Assembly: GCA_028673005.1 (NCBI GenBank)
Contig: CM054114.1
Span: 26,402,869 to 26,466,868, forward strand
Origin: Tanypteryx hageni
Taxonomy: Eukaryota > Arthropoda > Insecta > Odonata > Petaluridae
Length of the DNA stretch: 64,000 bases
Direction of reading: 5' to 3'
In this document: positions 45,171 through 54,859 of the stretch, one piece after another
Layout of the letters: the number at the start of each line of letters is the position of its first letter
Numbering within the stretch: position 1 is the first letter of the stretch
Notes under the pieces: generated by a model
Told to the model about the DNA's origin: nothing
The model's input: only the letters and a program-made list of their open reading frames with translations
Database searches by the model: none
Made by a program: the position numbers and the translations under genes

Positions 45171-45982
45171 AATACTGACTTTTGCTAAACTGTGTTCAGC
45201 CATTTTGACGTTTGCTGTTTTTTACATTCCGATTTTTCGCTCTTTTGACGTTCGCTGTTTTGTCCGTTCGCCGTTTTTGTTTTCGCCGTTTTGACGTTCG
45301 CTGTTTTGACGTTCGCTGTTATGACGTTCGCTGTTATTCATGCGCTGTTATGACGTGATACCGATTTTCATTATAGTATGCTGTAAAAATCTTATGTATA
45401 AAATTTAATTTAAATTCGTTCAGCCAATTCCTTCCAAATCCTTAATTGCTGATAGAGTTTAATTTGTAATTGTGTCATCTCTGTTTGGCTGATTCAATTT
45501 AAATATGCTAACATGGTTTTTTATATATGAAATTTGGTTAAAATTAATGCAGATAATTCAACACAAATACGTTATAAAGAACTTTTTTAATTACTTGTAC
45601 TGTGGCAGCCCTACTTTCTATATCTATATTAAATATCCTGATTTTGTTTTTACATGTTGCGCACTTCCTTCATAAGAAATTTGGTTGAAATCAGTTAAGC
45701 CAAATCTTCCCTGCTATATGCGTACGTACGGACGGACATCACGAAGATAATAGTGCTCTTCAGCAATTAAGAAGAGCACTAAAAAGTATAAATGCGCACA
45801 AAACCACGTGACTGATCAATAAATATTGTTTCTTTTATTAATTGTTTATATTAATTGTTTAAATTTAAATTGTTCATTTGTCCTCTTTTTACGACAAATA
45901 TTTACTATTTTGCACTCTTTTTCATGACAGATAATTGGAAAATGTTTCTTTTCTTATGACGGATATGTGTTAACCCTACCTT

Positions 45983-46514
45983 AACCCTTCAGTGGTCACC
46001 TAGAGTCTCATAGATCACAGTGAGTTTAACGAGAATGGTAAAGTATACTCCATAGAGAGAGGAAATACATATTACATGATACAGAAAATAATGGAATCAT
46101 GCACAAAATTCAGACCGCTAAAAAATTTAGAAAAACCGGAATATTTAACAGTAGAGGAAAATCGAGAGAAGAAATTATAGAGAGAAACAACATGACGCAA
46201 ACGGAACTTATAATGCCTATTTTCATTTAATCATTTATTTAATACTAAATTATATTGGCTTTAATTTCTTTAAAATCACCCCGTATATATTGCTCTTTGT
46301 GTTCCCAAATTTCATAATTTAGCTTGATAAAATATTACAAACACATTCGAACGGAATATTAAATTGATCACGCGTATATATGCGGCAAAAATAACGCGTG
46401 TAAATATTTAAATATAACGAATCCGAGTCCAACAATAGTTGCGATGGCAACACACGCGTAATGAGTAATAAAACTGCGAAAACGACAGTATTTACGCAAA
46501 GTTCGAAGAAATAC
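45983..46514. other. Gene-less stretch, unassigned
   Basis: No recognisable content. Confidence 0.45.
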
Positions 46515-46725
46515 GATCGATAAGCAACATTGTACGACAGATATTCGAATCTCCATTTTTTCCTGAGAGAATAGTAAAATTCCTGCGCCGTTGTTACAAT
46601 TCCAAGATATTTTAATGTGCAAGAGAAAATTATCCTGTATAATAGTTTTCTGATTTCCCATGTAAAACGAATGGGAAGGATAGTTCCTGGAATCGAACCC
46701 AGGACTTTAAATATTCGCAACAAAA
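46515..46725 (-). repeat. Family F repeat, copy 2, fused to family A
   Basis: Matches 49150-49365 in order: GATAAGCAACAT, GATATTCGAATCT, TTAATGTGCAAGAGAAAATT, and the perfect T-arm-like CCTGGAATCGAACCCAGG. The match stops after CAACAAAAACT, where family A copy A4 begins in mid-body. Confidence 0.7.
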
Positions 46726-47228
46726 ACTGAAATTTTATAATCAACATTTTCATAAAAGTCAAAGGAATAGATTAGGTTTTGGTAAAAATCGGTAGAAAGG
46801 AAGTGGGTGTTTACTCTTGCCACATCCGTTATTTTGAAATATTTGCTTTAATATTTGATAAATGTAGAAATATACTAGAATAAAAGTGGCAGAAAATTTA
46901 ATTTTCTACAACTTTTGTTTGAAACATAATGCATCGTTTAAGAGATATCTTAAATTTTTAGCTGCCACCACCACGCCACCTAACGACGACTATTGTTAAC
47001 AATGTACGCTTAGTTACGTCTTAGTAACGCTCCTTTTTTTTCTCAATTGTTGGAGCTTTGTGGCTATATTCAATATTAGAAGGCTATGGTTTGAGTTTAT
47101 TTCTGTTCTTTTTAAAATCTAAAATTTTCTCGCAGTTTATTAAAATATTTATTATTATGTAACCTATTTGTAATTTTTAGAAATATTACAGATATGGAGA
47201 AAGTCATGTGGTGGGCACATCAGATTTT
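46726..47228 (+). mobile_element. Family A element, copy A4 (left-truncated)
   Basis: Begins inside the body (AAATTTTATAATCAACATTT) and keeps the right end with TATGGAGAAAGTCATGTGG and GGGCACATCAG, one change from the GGTGGCCACAT hairpin. The left palindrome and microsatellite are missing. Confidence 0.8.
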
Positions 47229-47570
47229 GCCCTAAATGTACGTATCCAACGGTCCGAGGCGTAACAATGGTTTCTCTGCAGCTTCCTTTTCTTCCATTCC
47301 CTCTCTTCTCTTTGTAGGTGTTTTCCGCAGTGGGAATTTTTTCTGTGTTAAAACATAACTGATACACAGTTTTTTATGACCGACAAAACTAACATTCTTT
47401 GGTAGTAATCTGTTATCTACTAACAAATATATTAACTTGTAATTAAATGTATTTTGTTAAAATCTGTATGTAATTAATTTCTCTTATTTTGTAAATATTG
47501 TAATTACTTATATGACGAAAGGGTTAAATGTAAGAAGAGACTACATAGTCTCAATTTCGCCCTAATAAAG

Positions 47571-47937
47571 TCGTTTGTCTGTCTTTCTGTCTGTCTCTCT
47601 CTCCTCTCTCCCCCTCCCCCTCTCTACCTCCCCCTCCCCCTTCCCCCCCTCCCACTCTACCCCTCTCCCCCCCCTCCCTCTCTACCCCTCTCCCCCCCCT
47701 CCCTCTCTACCCCTCTCCCCCCCCCTCTCTCTCCCTCCCCCTCTCTCCCCCTCCCCCCCCTCTCTCCCCCTCTCCCCCTCTCCCCCTCCCCCCTCTCCCT
47801 CTCCCCCTCCCCCTCTCTCCCTCTCCCTCCCCCTCTCTCCCTCTCGCCCTCCCCCTCTCCCCCTCCCCCTCTCTCCCTCTCCCCCTCCCCCTCTCCCCCT
47901 CCCCCTCTCCCTCTCCCCCTCTCCCCCTCTCTCCCTC

Positions 47938-47968
<31 letters not shown>

Positions 47969-47970
47969 CG
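47571..47970 (+). repeat. Polypyrimidine tract (CCCCTCTCCCT)n
   Basis: About 400 bases of C and T, starting as (TCTG)n and continuing as C-runs alternating with CTCTCC. Overlapping open frames on both strands (Ser/Pro/Leu on plus, Arg/Glu/Gly on minus) are artefacts of composition. Confidence 0.95.
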
Positions 47971-49135
47971 ACTCTTGGATGAGAAAGAGGAAAAAGTAGA
48001 CGGAGCTCTTTGCATCTTAACCCATAGCAACTGCAAGCAAGGGGGTTAACCACCCCATAATTGGAAATTGTTTCGTAAAAAAAAAAACAAATGAAAGTAG
48101 GCGGAAAGAGATGCCGGTCAATATACCCTCGAAATAGAGAGAACGAAAAGTATATTTCCATCGCATAAGCTTTTTCCGGAGCTATGTACTAGGAGAGATC
48201 TTATTTTATTTTCGTAAATTTTATTCCAATTTTTAAGTTTTTCGTTTTAAAAAATCATGATTTTTTACCCTCCTCTGTAAAAACTGCACTTTTAAATTTT
48301 CCCTCTTGGAAATAAATTTAAAGTGATTTGAAAAATGCATGGACGCCATTTTGCAAAATAGATATTCCATTGTATAATGCACGATAAATAATTCATTATC
48401 CCTCATAACGTTTTGATTTTTTTGGGTCGGCGCGCGATTTCACAAAATAAAAGCTTCTTCGATGAAATTTTAATCGAACTCGAGTTGATATATTTTTTCC
48501 TATGGGTGATCTTTTTATAATACACTGTGTGCAACGAAGCCATCTTTTGCGCTTGGCGAATATCAAAATGGCGAACCGCCATGAATTTATTTGACACGTA
48601 GCGCATTTGAAAGAATTGCTTTCTATTTCTGAACCTATTTCAGGATCTTACCTTTTGTTTCCTCATTGAAAAGTAACAAAAGTGAAATATGCGATCGGAT
48701 TATAAACGGAAGAAAGTGTTATTTGGCAAATCGGTTGCGTGATGGAAATAACGGATCCATATGCGAGAGACATAACTTGTTCGATTCTCGGTCGTAGCAG
48801 CCTTTATCTCCTAATTCCAAAATCCCTCCTAAATCAATTTAAGTTAGAACTTTCAAGAGGTAGAGATAGTTTTCATAAGTGAGAATTCCTATCCAGCTTC
48901 AATCTGCGAAAAGTTAACACGGCTTTTCGTTTGTTTGTATCATAGTATTCCATTTCTTTGTGGTTTTTGCGATGACGATGAAATATTAACCTTAATTATA
49001 ATCAGGGAAAAATTTAAATCTTAACGATTAATTGTATCCATAACTTACGATATTAAACGAGTGAGGGAAGAATTGCAGAGTAAATTACATATGGCGCTTT
49101 TTTTGTTTTTAGATTATGACGTCATCATAAGAATA
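47971..49135. other. Gene-less stretch, unassigned
   Basis: No coding region or defined repeat. AT-rich. Confidence 0.5.
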
Positions 49136-49510
49136 GGTCTATACGATCTATAAGCAACATTCTACGATAGATATTCGAATCTTCATTCTTTTCCTCAGAG
49201 AATAGTGCAAATCCCACATTGTTATTACAAATCTACGATATTTTAATGTGCAAGAGAAAATTATCCTAGATGCTGGTTTTCTGATTTCCCATATAAAACT
49301 AATGGGAATGATATTTCTGGAATCGAACTCAGGACTTTAAATATTCGCAACAAAAACTATCCTCAGGGGCTCGGTTCTAGTAGCAGGAGATATTCACTAA
49401 GTGTCATGAAAATCGGTCTATCGGTGCAAAAGTTAATAGGGGGATGAACAGACAGATAGACACAACGACAAAACTATAAGCCTATATCCATTCTGAAAAG
49501 TAGGTTAAAC
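49136..49510 (-). repeat. Family F repeat, copy 3 (most complete)
   Basis: Near-full inverted counterpart of 31879-32240. It includes ACGATCTATAAGCAACATTC, GTGCAAGAGAAAATTA, the T-arm-like TCTGGAATCGAACTCAGGA, CTCAGGGGCTCGGTTCTAG, GTCATGAAAATCGGTCTATC, and GACAGACAGATAGACACAACG. Confidence 0.7.
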
Positions 49511-49737
49511 ATCAGAATCTCATTAGCAATAAACCATTAGTGAAAAATATAATATGGAAGGAAGTCCTATAACAGAGAGTAATAATTGGGAGCTCTTTCA
49601 CCGATGGAGCTGGAGAAAGACTTGATATTGATTAATACTTTTGCAAATCGCCTTTTACTTTCAATGTCGATGTTTTGTAAATGTTTCATTTTCCCAATAA
49701 ATGTGATTTAAACGTATTACTTGAGCGATTTCGAATC

Positions 49738-49905
49738 GTAGGCGAAATGTGACGATAAGAATAAGAATGGGAATGATTTTGAAACGAGAAAAAAGTCTGC
49801 CATGACCAGGAATCGAACCCGAGTCTTCCACTTGCCGGGCGGATATTTTACCACTGAACTATCGTAGCAGATCAATTTTCTCGTTTCTGAACGAGGATGT
49901 TTTTC
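49738..49905 (-). repeat. Family C tRNA-headed repeat, inverted partner
   Basis: On the minus strand this has a tRNA-like head at 49796-49868 (A-box region TAGTTCAGTGGTAAAAT, B-box GGGTTCGATTCCTGG) and then the TTTTCTCGTTTCAAAAT tail. It faces the copy at 50092-50240 so that the two form an inverted pair. Confidence 0.75.
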
Positions 49906-50290
49906 TCGTTTCAAAATTATTCCCAACATTACAGCTTATGCCTGTCTGCATAGGATCTTTAGATCTCTTTATTCCATCAATTTCTTGCTTGGCAATCTCA
50001 CTATTTGAGAGGGAGGAATTTTCGTAGGTGTATCTCTTCGAGGACATCCGTTGGGGCAGCTTGATACTTACTTGGCTAGAAACGTCCCAACCAAGAAAAC
50101 ATCCGCGTTCAGAAACGAGAAAATTGATCTGCTACGATAGTTCAGTGGTAAAATATCCGCCCGGCAAGTGAAAAACCCGGCTTCGATTCCCGGTCATAGC
50201 AGACCTTTTTCTCGTTTCAAAATTATTCCCAACATTACAGCTTATGCCTGTCTGCATAGGATATTCAGATCGCTTTATTCCATCAAGAAT
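49906..50290 (+). repeat. Family C tRNA-headed repeat, uninterrupted copy
   Basis: This is the reference copy for family C. Its parts are a tail block (ATTCCCAACATTACAGC, GCATAGGATC), CCATCAATTTCTTGC, a body with TTTGAGAGGGAGG and CATCCGTTGGGGC, GGCTAGAAACGTCCCAACC, and a tRNA-like head at 50132-50203. In the head the acceptor GCTACGA pairs with TCATAGC with one mismatch, the anticodon-loop position reads GGC, and the T-arm is CCGGCTTCGATTCCCGG. A second tail block follows and ends near 50290. Because diverged copies occur at 11.2, 13.9 and 49.8 kb, I call it a SINE-like element and not a tRNA gene. Confidence 0.75.
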
Positions 50291-50640
50291 AAGAATAGTT
50301 ATTTATTTTTCTTTAAAACGGTCTAGGTCCAAAGATCGTAGGTCAATTATTTCTAATTTTAAGTTGCAAAAGAGTAAAAGCCTGTAAGTCGAAAAATCGA
50401 TTTTTACGATTTATCTTAAGGAAAATAAAAAATATCTGCTGGAGTCGAACCCTAGTATTTTTTGAGGATTTTTTCGTAAATGGCTTTTACTATAAGAATC
50501 AAACATTCATACCAGATTTCAATTTTCTATCTATTCGGAAAGTTTGTTAAAATAGCATTACAGTCAGTCGCAAATAGTTCTCGATTCTCCCGGTCTTTTA
50601 TAAAACCTTTTTAAGAGCGGCGCCACAGTCGAGCGTGAGG
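50291..50640 (+). repeat. Family D repeat, copy 4
   Basis: TTTCTTTAAAACGGTCTAGG, GATCGTAGGTCAATTATTTC, CCTGTAAGTCGAAAAATCG and CTGGAGTCGAACCCTAG match copies 1 and 2. The right part shares TTTCAATTTTCTATCTA with 19040-19060. Confidence 0.65.
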
Positions 50641-51985
50641 GACAGACATAGCTTATTGCAGAAATAGATACATTTACTTCAGAACACACCAATCGATTCT
50701 CTGTAGCTGATTTCGGAATGTGTTTTTTCCAACCAATTCACAACTATAATGAGTTTGTTAATTTGATTTCAGGCAATTTGGTGAGCTCGAAAAGTATCCG
50801 TTTAACCAAAGCCTAGTCACCCCTATTGTCTCTCTTGGCATCGGAAGTTTCCAGATACTATTATAACTGATAACCCGTAAACTTGAGGCAGTTGACTCCT
50901 CGCGAATTGGAAGTCAACGATGCGGAAACAAACCAGATACCGTATCAGGTTTGTCATAAAGGCCGTCGACGTAAAATTTGCAATTAAATCCGCAGGCCAT
51001 TTAGTACTCTGTCATTCTTAAAGTTTGTTTATTTGTGATTTTGCTTCTGATAATTCTTCCTGTAAAAAACTTCGGATAATTACAACGCCTATGTAATTTT
51101 ACTTTATGCCTCTAAAACAATATTTCAGATGTCACAGAATATTTTGCAGTCTAAAATATACTTGAAATATTAAAATAAATACCTATAATCTATAAATAGA
51201 ATTTGCATCACTTATTTATGTTGTATTGTCCATGTAATATTTTTAAATAGACGTATTTTGTCAAATATTAATGCTTAATTGCAATTATTAACTCTTCCTG
51301 GAGCCCCAGAATGAGTTTTCGGGCCCAGGCCTCCATAATGGCTTGTCTGGCCTCATTGATGAGGTAATTCACTCCTCCTTACATTAAATAGAAAATTTTC
51401 CATCAAATAATGAGAATTCCATCGGCTAAGCACAGCTGAGAGAGAAACATTTCCACCGAGGCCATATCGCAGAAGTTCCGCGATCCGAGTAGCGAATTTT
51501 TAATGAATTTTTCACGGTTGCCAAAACTTCCAAAAATTCCGAGATATTTTCTTCCTTAAAAATTTTCTTGGTGTTCCGTATTAATAATAAATAAGTGAGG
51601 AAAGAATCGCAGAGCAAATTACAGAAAGCGCTTTTTTCATGTTTCGCGTTATAATATAGTCTATAAATTCCCTTTAAAAATATTATATCAATGCTAAGTA
51701 ACACACAATGTTTCTCATTTTAAAGCAGTGCACTCGTTGCTATGGCAGTTTTATTTCACATTGTTTTGCGATCGGAAATTTCCCTCTCTTTTCTTGGATT
51801 AAAAACAATTGTTCGCTCTCGTTCAATGTGGATTTGAATTCCGTTTCCGAAAAATATAAACCTCGGTCTTTAGGCTATCAAAATTTTCGTGTCCAAAGCC
51901 TCAATCTTATTTATAACTAATTTAAAAATTACTTTATAAAGCCCTGCGCCAATTCCGCGCTTTTCTTTTGGAGAAAGAGATGAAA
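50641..51985. other. Gene-less stretch, unassigned
   Basis: A CCAGAATGAGTTTTCGGGCC-type GC-rich spot lies at 51305-51360. The open frames (92 codons minus, 70 codons plus) are unrecognised. Confidence 0.45.
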
Positions 51986-52206
51986 CAAAGGGGTTGGAAA
52001 ATATGTCTACTAATTAGGTATTCCCCAGCAGCGGATCCTAGATCCACGAAATTTATGCCACGTGTATATCCTGAAAATTGTGACCTCTCCAAGTTGCAGG
52101 ATTCCATAAATATTGCCCGAACATACGGACGGACTGACGGAGGGTCGGACGGACAGACAAACTGAATATATATAAGCGATTTTTTTTTTATAAAAAGCGC
52201 TAAATA
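51986..52206 (-). mobile_element. Family E element, copy 2
   Basis: On the minus strand it starts with a hairpin (AGCGCTTTTTATAAAAAAAA, then TCGCT), TATATTCAGTTTGTCTGTCC, GTCCGACCCTCCGTCAGTCC, and a body matching 3076-3393. The right end is undefined. Confidence 0.55.
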
Positions 52207-53094
52207 CCGTCGCGTTCCACCTCCCGTTTAATTTCTCTTGGTCCCTTTCCTTCTTCGACGTCGGCCATCTTCGGAAAAGAAGCCGATCGAGACAACGAGG
52301 CAGGGACTTCAAAGAAGGTCACGGGAGTCCGCGGGCGAGGACAATGTGTTTCCCGCCCGACCCCTATCCCCTTCCGCTCCCTCCCTCCCTCTCCCCCTCC
52401 CTCCGCCATCTCCCCCTCCTCTCCTCCCAAGCAGCCTGCGATGATTGTCGAAACGTTTACGTGACACGAAAGGGAACTCCCTCCTTGCTCCCCGTGACCC
52501 GAATTCGCACAACGTACATGGTGTCGGTACACTGGAAGACAAGCGAGCGACGATAAGATTTCCCGCTATCCGATCAGGGAAGAAAAAACATGACCCGGGT
52601 CCAATAACGTTATGCGTTAAGTTAGAACGGGGTGAGTTTTTCGGGGGAAAAACAAGAAGTCCAAACCAGGACTAATGCAGGTTGGTTTCCCAAAGCTGAC
52701 GTCCCGAATTGATTACTTATATTGATAGGAAATCCTTCAGTATGTGTTAGACATTCAAAGGAATTCTCATGCTATAAATACCATTTGAAATTCAGAGTTT
52801 ATCGATGATAGAGAATAATTGGAAAACAAATTAATAGAGCATTATCAGTTAAATGAGAATATCATAGAGCAATATCAGGGCTAAAATACTAAAAGCAATG
52901 TCAAAATCTCTTTCTGACATATTTTGCATGTAATTTTTTAAATAAACGAATCTAATAATCTGTTTATATGCTAATATGTATGGATCAACTGTCCATTGCT
53001 GAATGATAGTCGGTTGGAAAAGAAAAACACATTTGTTCAATAAGATAAATTATCAAACTTATGTGATAAGGATTAAAATCTACATTCTTTTCCC
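52207..53094. other. Gene-less stretch with CT-rich patch
   Basis: 52360-52430 is CT-rich. The surrounding 52230-52600 is GC-richer and has overlapping short frames on both strands without recognisable domains. A GCTGACGTCCC site near 52695 is a lone CRE-like string of no clear meaning. Confidence 0.4.
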
Positions 53095-53345
53095 CTTATA
53101 ACAATACAAACCTCGCTCCGATATCACAATTTTAAAATATTTTAAAGTATTAAACAATACATCTCTGCACGATGGATTTGAGACTTCCTATGTGAAACAA
53201 ATAGGGAAAAAGCGTTCCTGGAATCGAACTCGGGACTTCAATCATATCCAAATAAAATATAATCCGGAGGTGGGTCCTGGTAGCAAGAGCCTCATACAAT
53301 GTTTCATGAAAATCGGTCCATTTATGCAAAAGTTGTTTCCTTTGG
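53095..53345 (-). repeat. Family F repeat, copy 4 (diverged)
   Basis: It keeps TCCTGGAATCGAACTCGGGA (T-arm-like), GGTGGGTCCTGGTAGCAAG and TTTCATGAAAATCGGTCCAT, in the order of copy 3. Other parts have drifted. Confidence 0.6.
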
Positions 53346-53855
53346 AAACCTAGCCTAAAAAGAAACTGTTTTATGTAGAATCCGTATAGGATGAAAATTT
53401 TGCAATGCGCCTCGGCATTTTCCCTGCTTCGTCGATATTCTTAATCATAGTCCTCTATATCACGCACGGCCACTCACTAAGTCGAGTCATCACATACACT
53501 TCCACTATGAGGTTTCATCCGGCAGCCATCTTTAGTCATCGCTCTCGCTTCTGCCTTATGGATGAAATGGGTGTAACCTCTATTTTCTTAAAAAATAGAA
53601 GACATCAGCGCATTCCTATGTTGACAACTGATTACATAAAAATTCAGCATGAAATACGATGTATATACTAGCAACAGTAAATGCAAAGCGATCATAAGGC
53701 GATGGCAATTATCAAAATATACAATTAGGAAACGGAATCTAAATGTTTTGTGAAAAGACATAAGTCGTCAAGATAAATGGCAGCTGATTTGGCGGAGGTC
53801 TAATCTTTTCCTAAAACATGTTAATTTCCTGACACTAGAATAATGACAGAAAATT
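53346..53855. other. Gene-less stretch, unassigned
   Basis: One 88-codon frame (53405-53671) has a hydrophobic start by chance composition but no recognisable family and no splice or promoter support. Confidence 0.4.
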
Positions 53856-54859
53856 GGGTCGAGTGAATAAAAATTAAGCAAATGCCTAAAGCCAACAGTA
53901 AAAGCAAAAGCATTTGCTAAAAGCATTTGCTAAAAGCATTTGCTAAAAGCATAAGCAAATACTAAAAGCATTTGCTTCATATTCAGTGAATAAAAGTTTG
54001 CTTTTGCTTATAGGCGTTTGCTACTCAGTTTTAAGCAAATGCTTACATTTTACGGAAGAAACCTCTTTGCAACTCTTCCCTCACTTGCTTTTGTTTACAT
54101 TTAAAGTTTTACATAGTGAAATTTTAAACTAAAAACATAAATATATTGGGTGATACTTTTTAAAAAGTGAATAAATATTTTTTAACTATTTCTTTTATAA
54201 CTGAATTCGATAATATCACAAATCATGAGTGCATTTTTATTCAATTAGTTATTGTAATTTTATCCAGTCATTTTCCTTTATAGTGATTTTGTACGCCACA
54301 AAATTTACTGTCTTACATACAGTTGTGCGTTGTACGTTGTCTTCTTCCCTGACTCCTATTTGAAATCCGGGATCACTTAAGTACCTTAAAAATATTTCTT
54401 TCTTCTGTTTGGAAGACAGTGTCCCACCACGTCTCTCTTGATATTCTCCGAGTAACAGATTTGAAATATAGGTACCTACTTAATATTTTATTCAGAGAAA
54501 CGATATAAATTTTTATAGCCGTTGGTTGTTGAAACTTTTCTCGTATTTTTTAATCTTTCGTGTCACCATAAATTACCATATTTATATTTAGTATCAATTA
54601 TCATGAAATACTTAGAAATATCTTAGCAAACCCTTTACCTCACTTAAAAACGTTGAAGCGTATGCTTAAAGCATTAAGCAAAAGCTCGGTTTTATTTACA
54701 CAATTTTAAGCTAATGCTTAAGAAAAATCCTAAAAATAAGCAAATGCTTATTCTTTCTAGCAAAAGCAAATGCTATTTTTTTATTCACCCCAAATTAAGC
54801 ATTTTCTTAAAAAGTGATGGAAATCTTAAGCATTTGCTTATTTTTTATTCACTCGACCC
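53856..54859 (+). mobile_element. Foldback-like element FB3 with AAGCATTTGC arrays
   Basis: The termini GGGTCGAGTGAATAAAAA and TTTTTTATTCACTCGACCC are inverted repeats. Inside each end are clusters of AAGCAAATGC/GCATTTGCTT. At 53910-53956 three and a half units of the 13-mer AAAAGCATTTGCT stand in tandem; the right arm (54640-54840) has scattered units. The core AAGCAAATGCTT is almost its own reverse complement. The middle (54060-54640) is AT-rich with no coding capacity. No target duplication could be identified. Confidence 0.7.

Larger units (their letters stand above)
40870..45363 (+). mobile_element. Foldback-type transposon FB2 carrying a LINE
   Basis: The ends GGTTCCACGTCAAAACAGCG and, inverted, GGTATCACGTCATAACAGCG are followed by several copies of a 14-15-base unit of type CGAACGTCAAAACAG on each side. 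The inverted repeats continue inward through ATGGCTGAAC-and-AGCAAAA strings for about 150 bases in all. The flanks AATTTCATT (40861-40869) and ATTTTCATT (45364-45372) give a 9-base duplication with one mismatch. Apart from the LINE the interior (about 44391-45170) is AT-rich and non-coding. Tandem-unit termini with a 9-base duplication suggest a MULE/foldback type; that assignment is inference. Confidence 0.8.
40402..45782 (-). mobile_element. Family B element, copy B6, split by foldback FB2
   Basis: On the minus strand its left end is the AGTGCTCTTC...GAAGAGCACT palindrome (about 45752-45782). Its right end has TGACGAAAAGCA (40440-40451, a perfect 12-base inverse of the consensus left motif) and CACGGGAAACCCATG, then CCTACTTG. 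The two parts, 40402-40869 and 45364-45782, join to restore the uninterrupted module sequence seen in B2 (about 35389-35440). Confidence 0.85.
39879..45978 (+). mobile_element. Probable hAT element, outermost of a four-level nest
   Basis: The left end is TAGTGTTACCAAACG; the right end is GTGTTAACCCTA, inverted with about 10 of 12 matches. Flanks CCTTTAAC (39871-39878) and CCTTAACC (45979-45986) are a candidate 8-base duplication with one shift. Subterminal GTCCTCTTTTT strings occur on both sides. The inner left part holds a hAT-dimerisation-like frame. The middle is occupied by family B copy B6. The outer boundary is less certain than the inner levels. Confidence 0.55.

Noticed and set aside
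47575..48161. Low-complexity frames on both strands (Ser/Pro and Arg/Glu/Gly)
   Set aside because: Composition artefact of the CT-rich simple repeat.
50132..50203. Apparent tRNA-Ala(GGC) gene
   Set aside because: The same head with a body and tail recurs in decayed form at 11.2, 13.9 and 49.8 kb, with stem mismatches, so it is a SINE-like head and not a functional tRNA gene.
53880..53960. Regular short repeats that could be mistaken for a CRISPR array
   Set aside because: 13-base units in direct tandem without spacers, in a eukaryotic transposon end.
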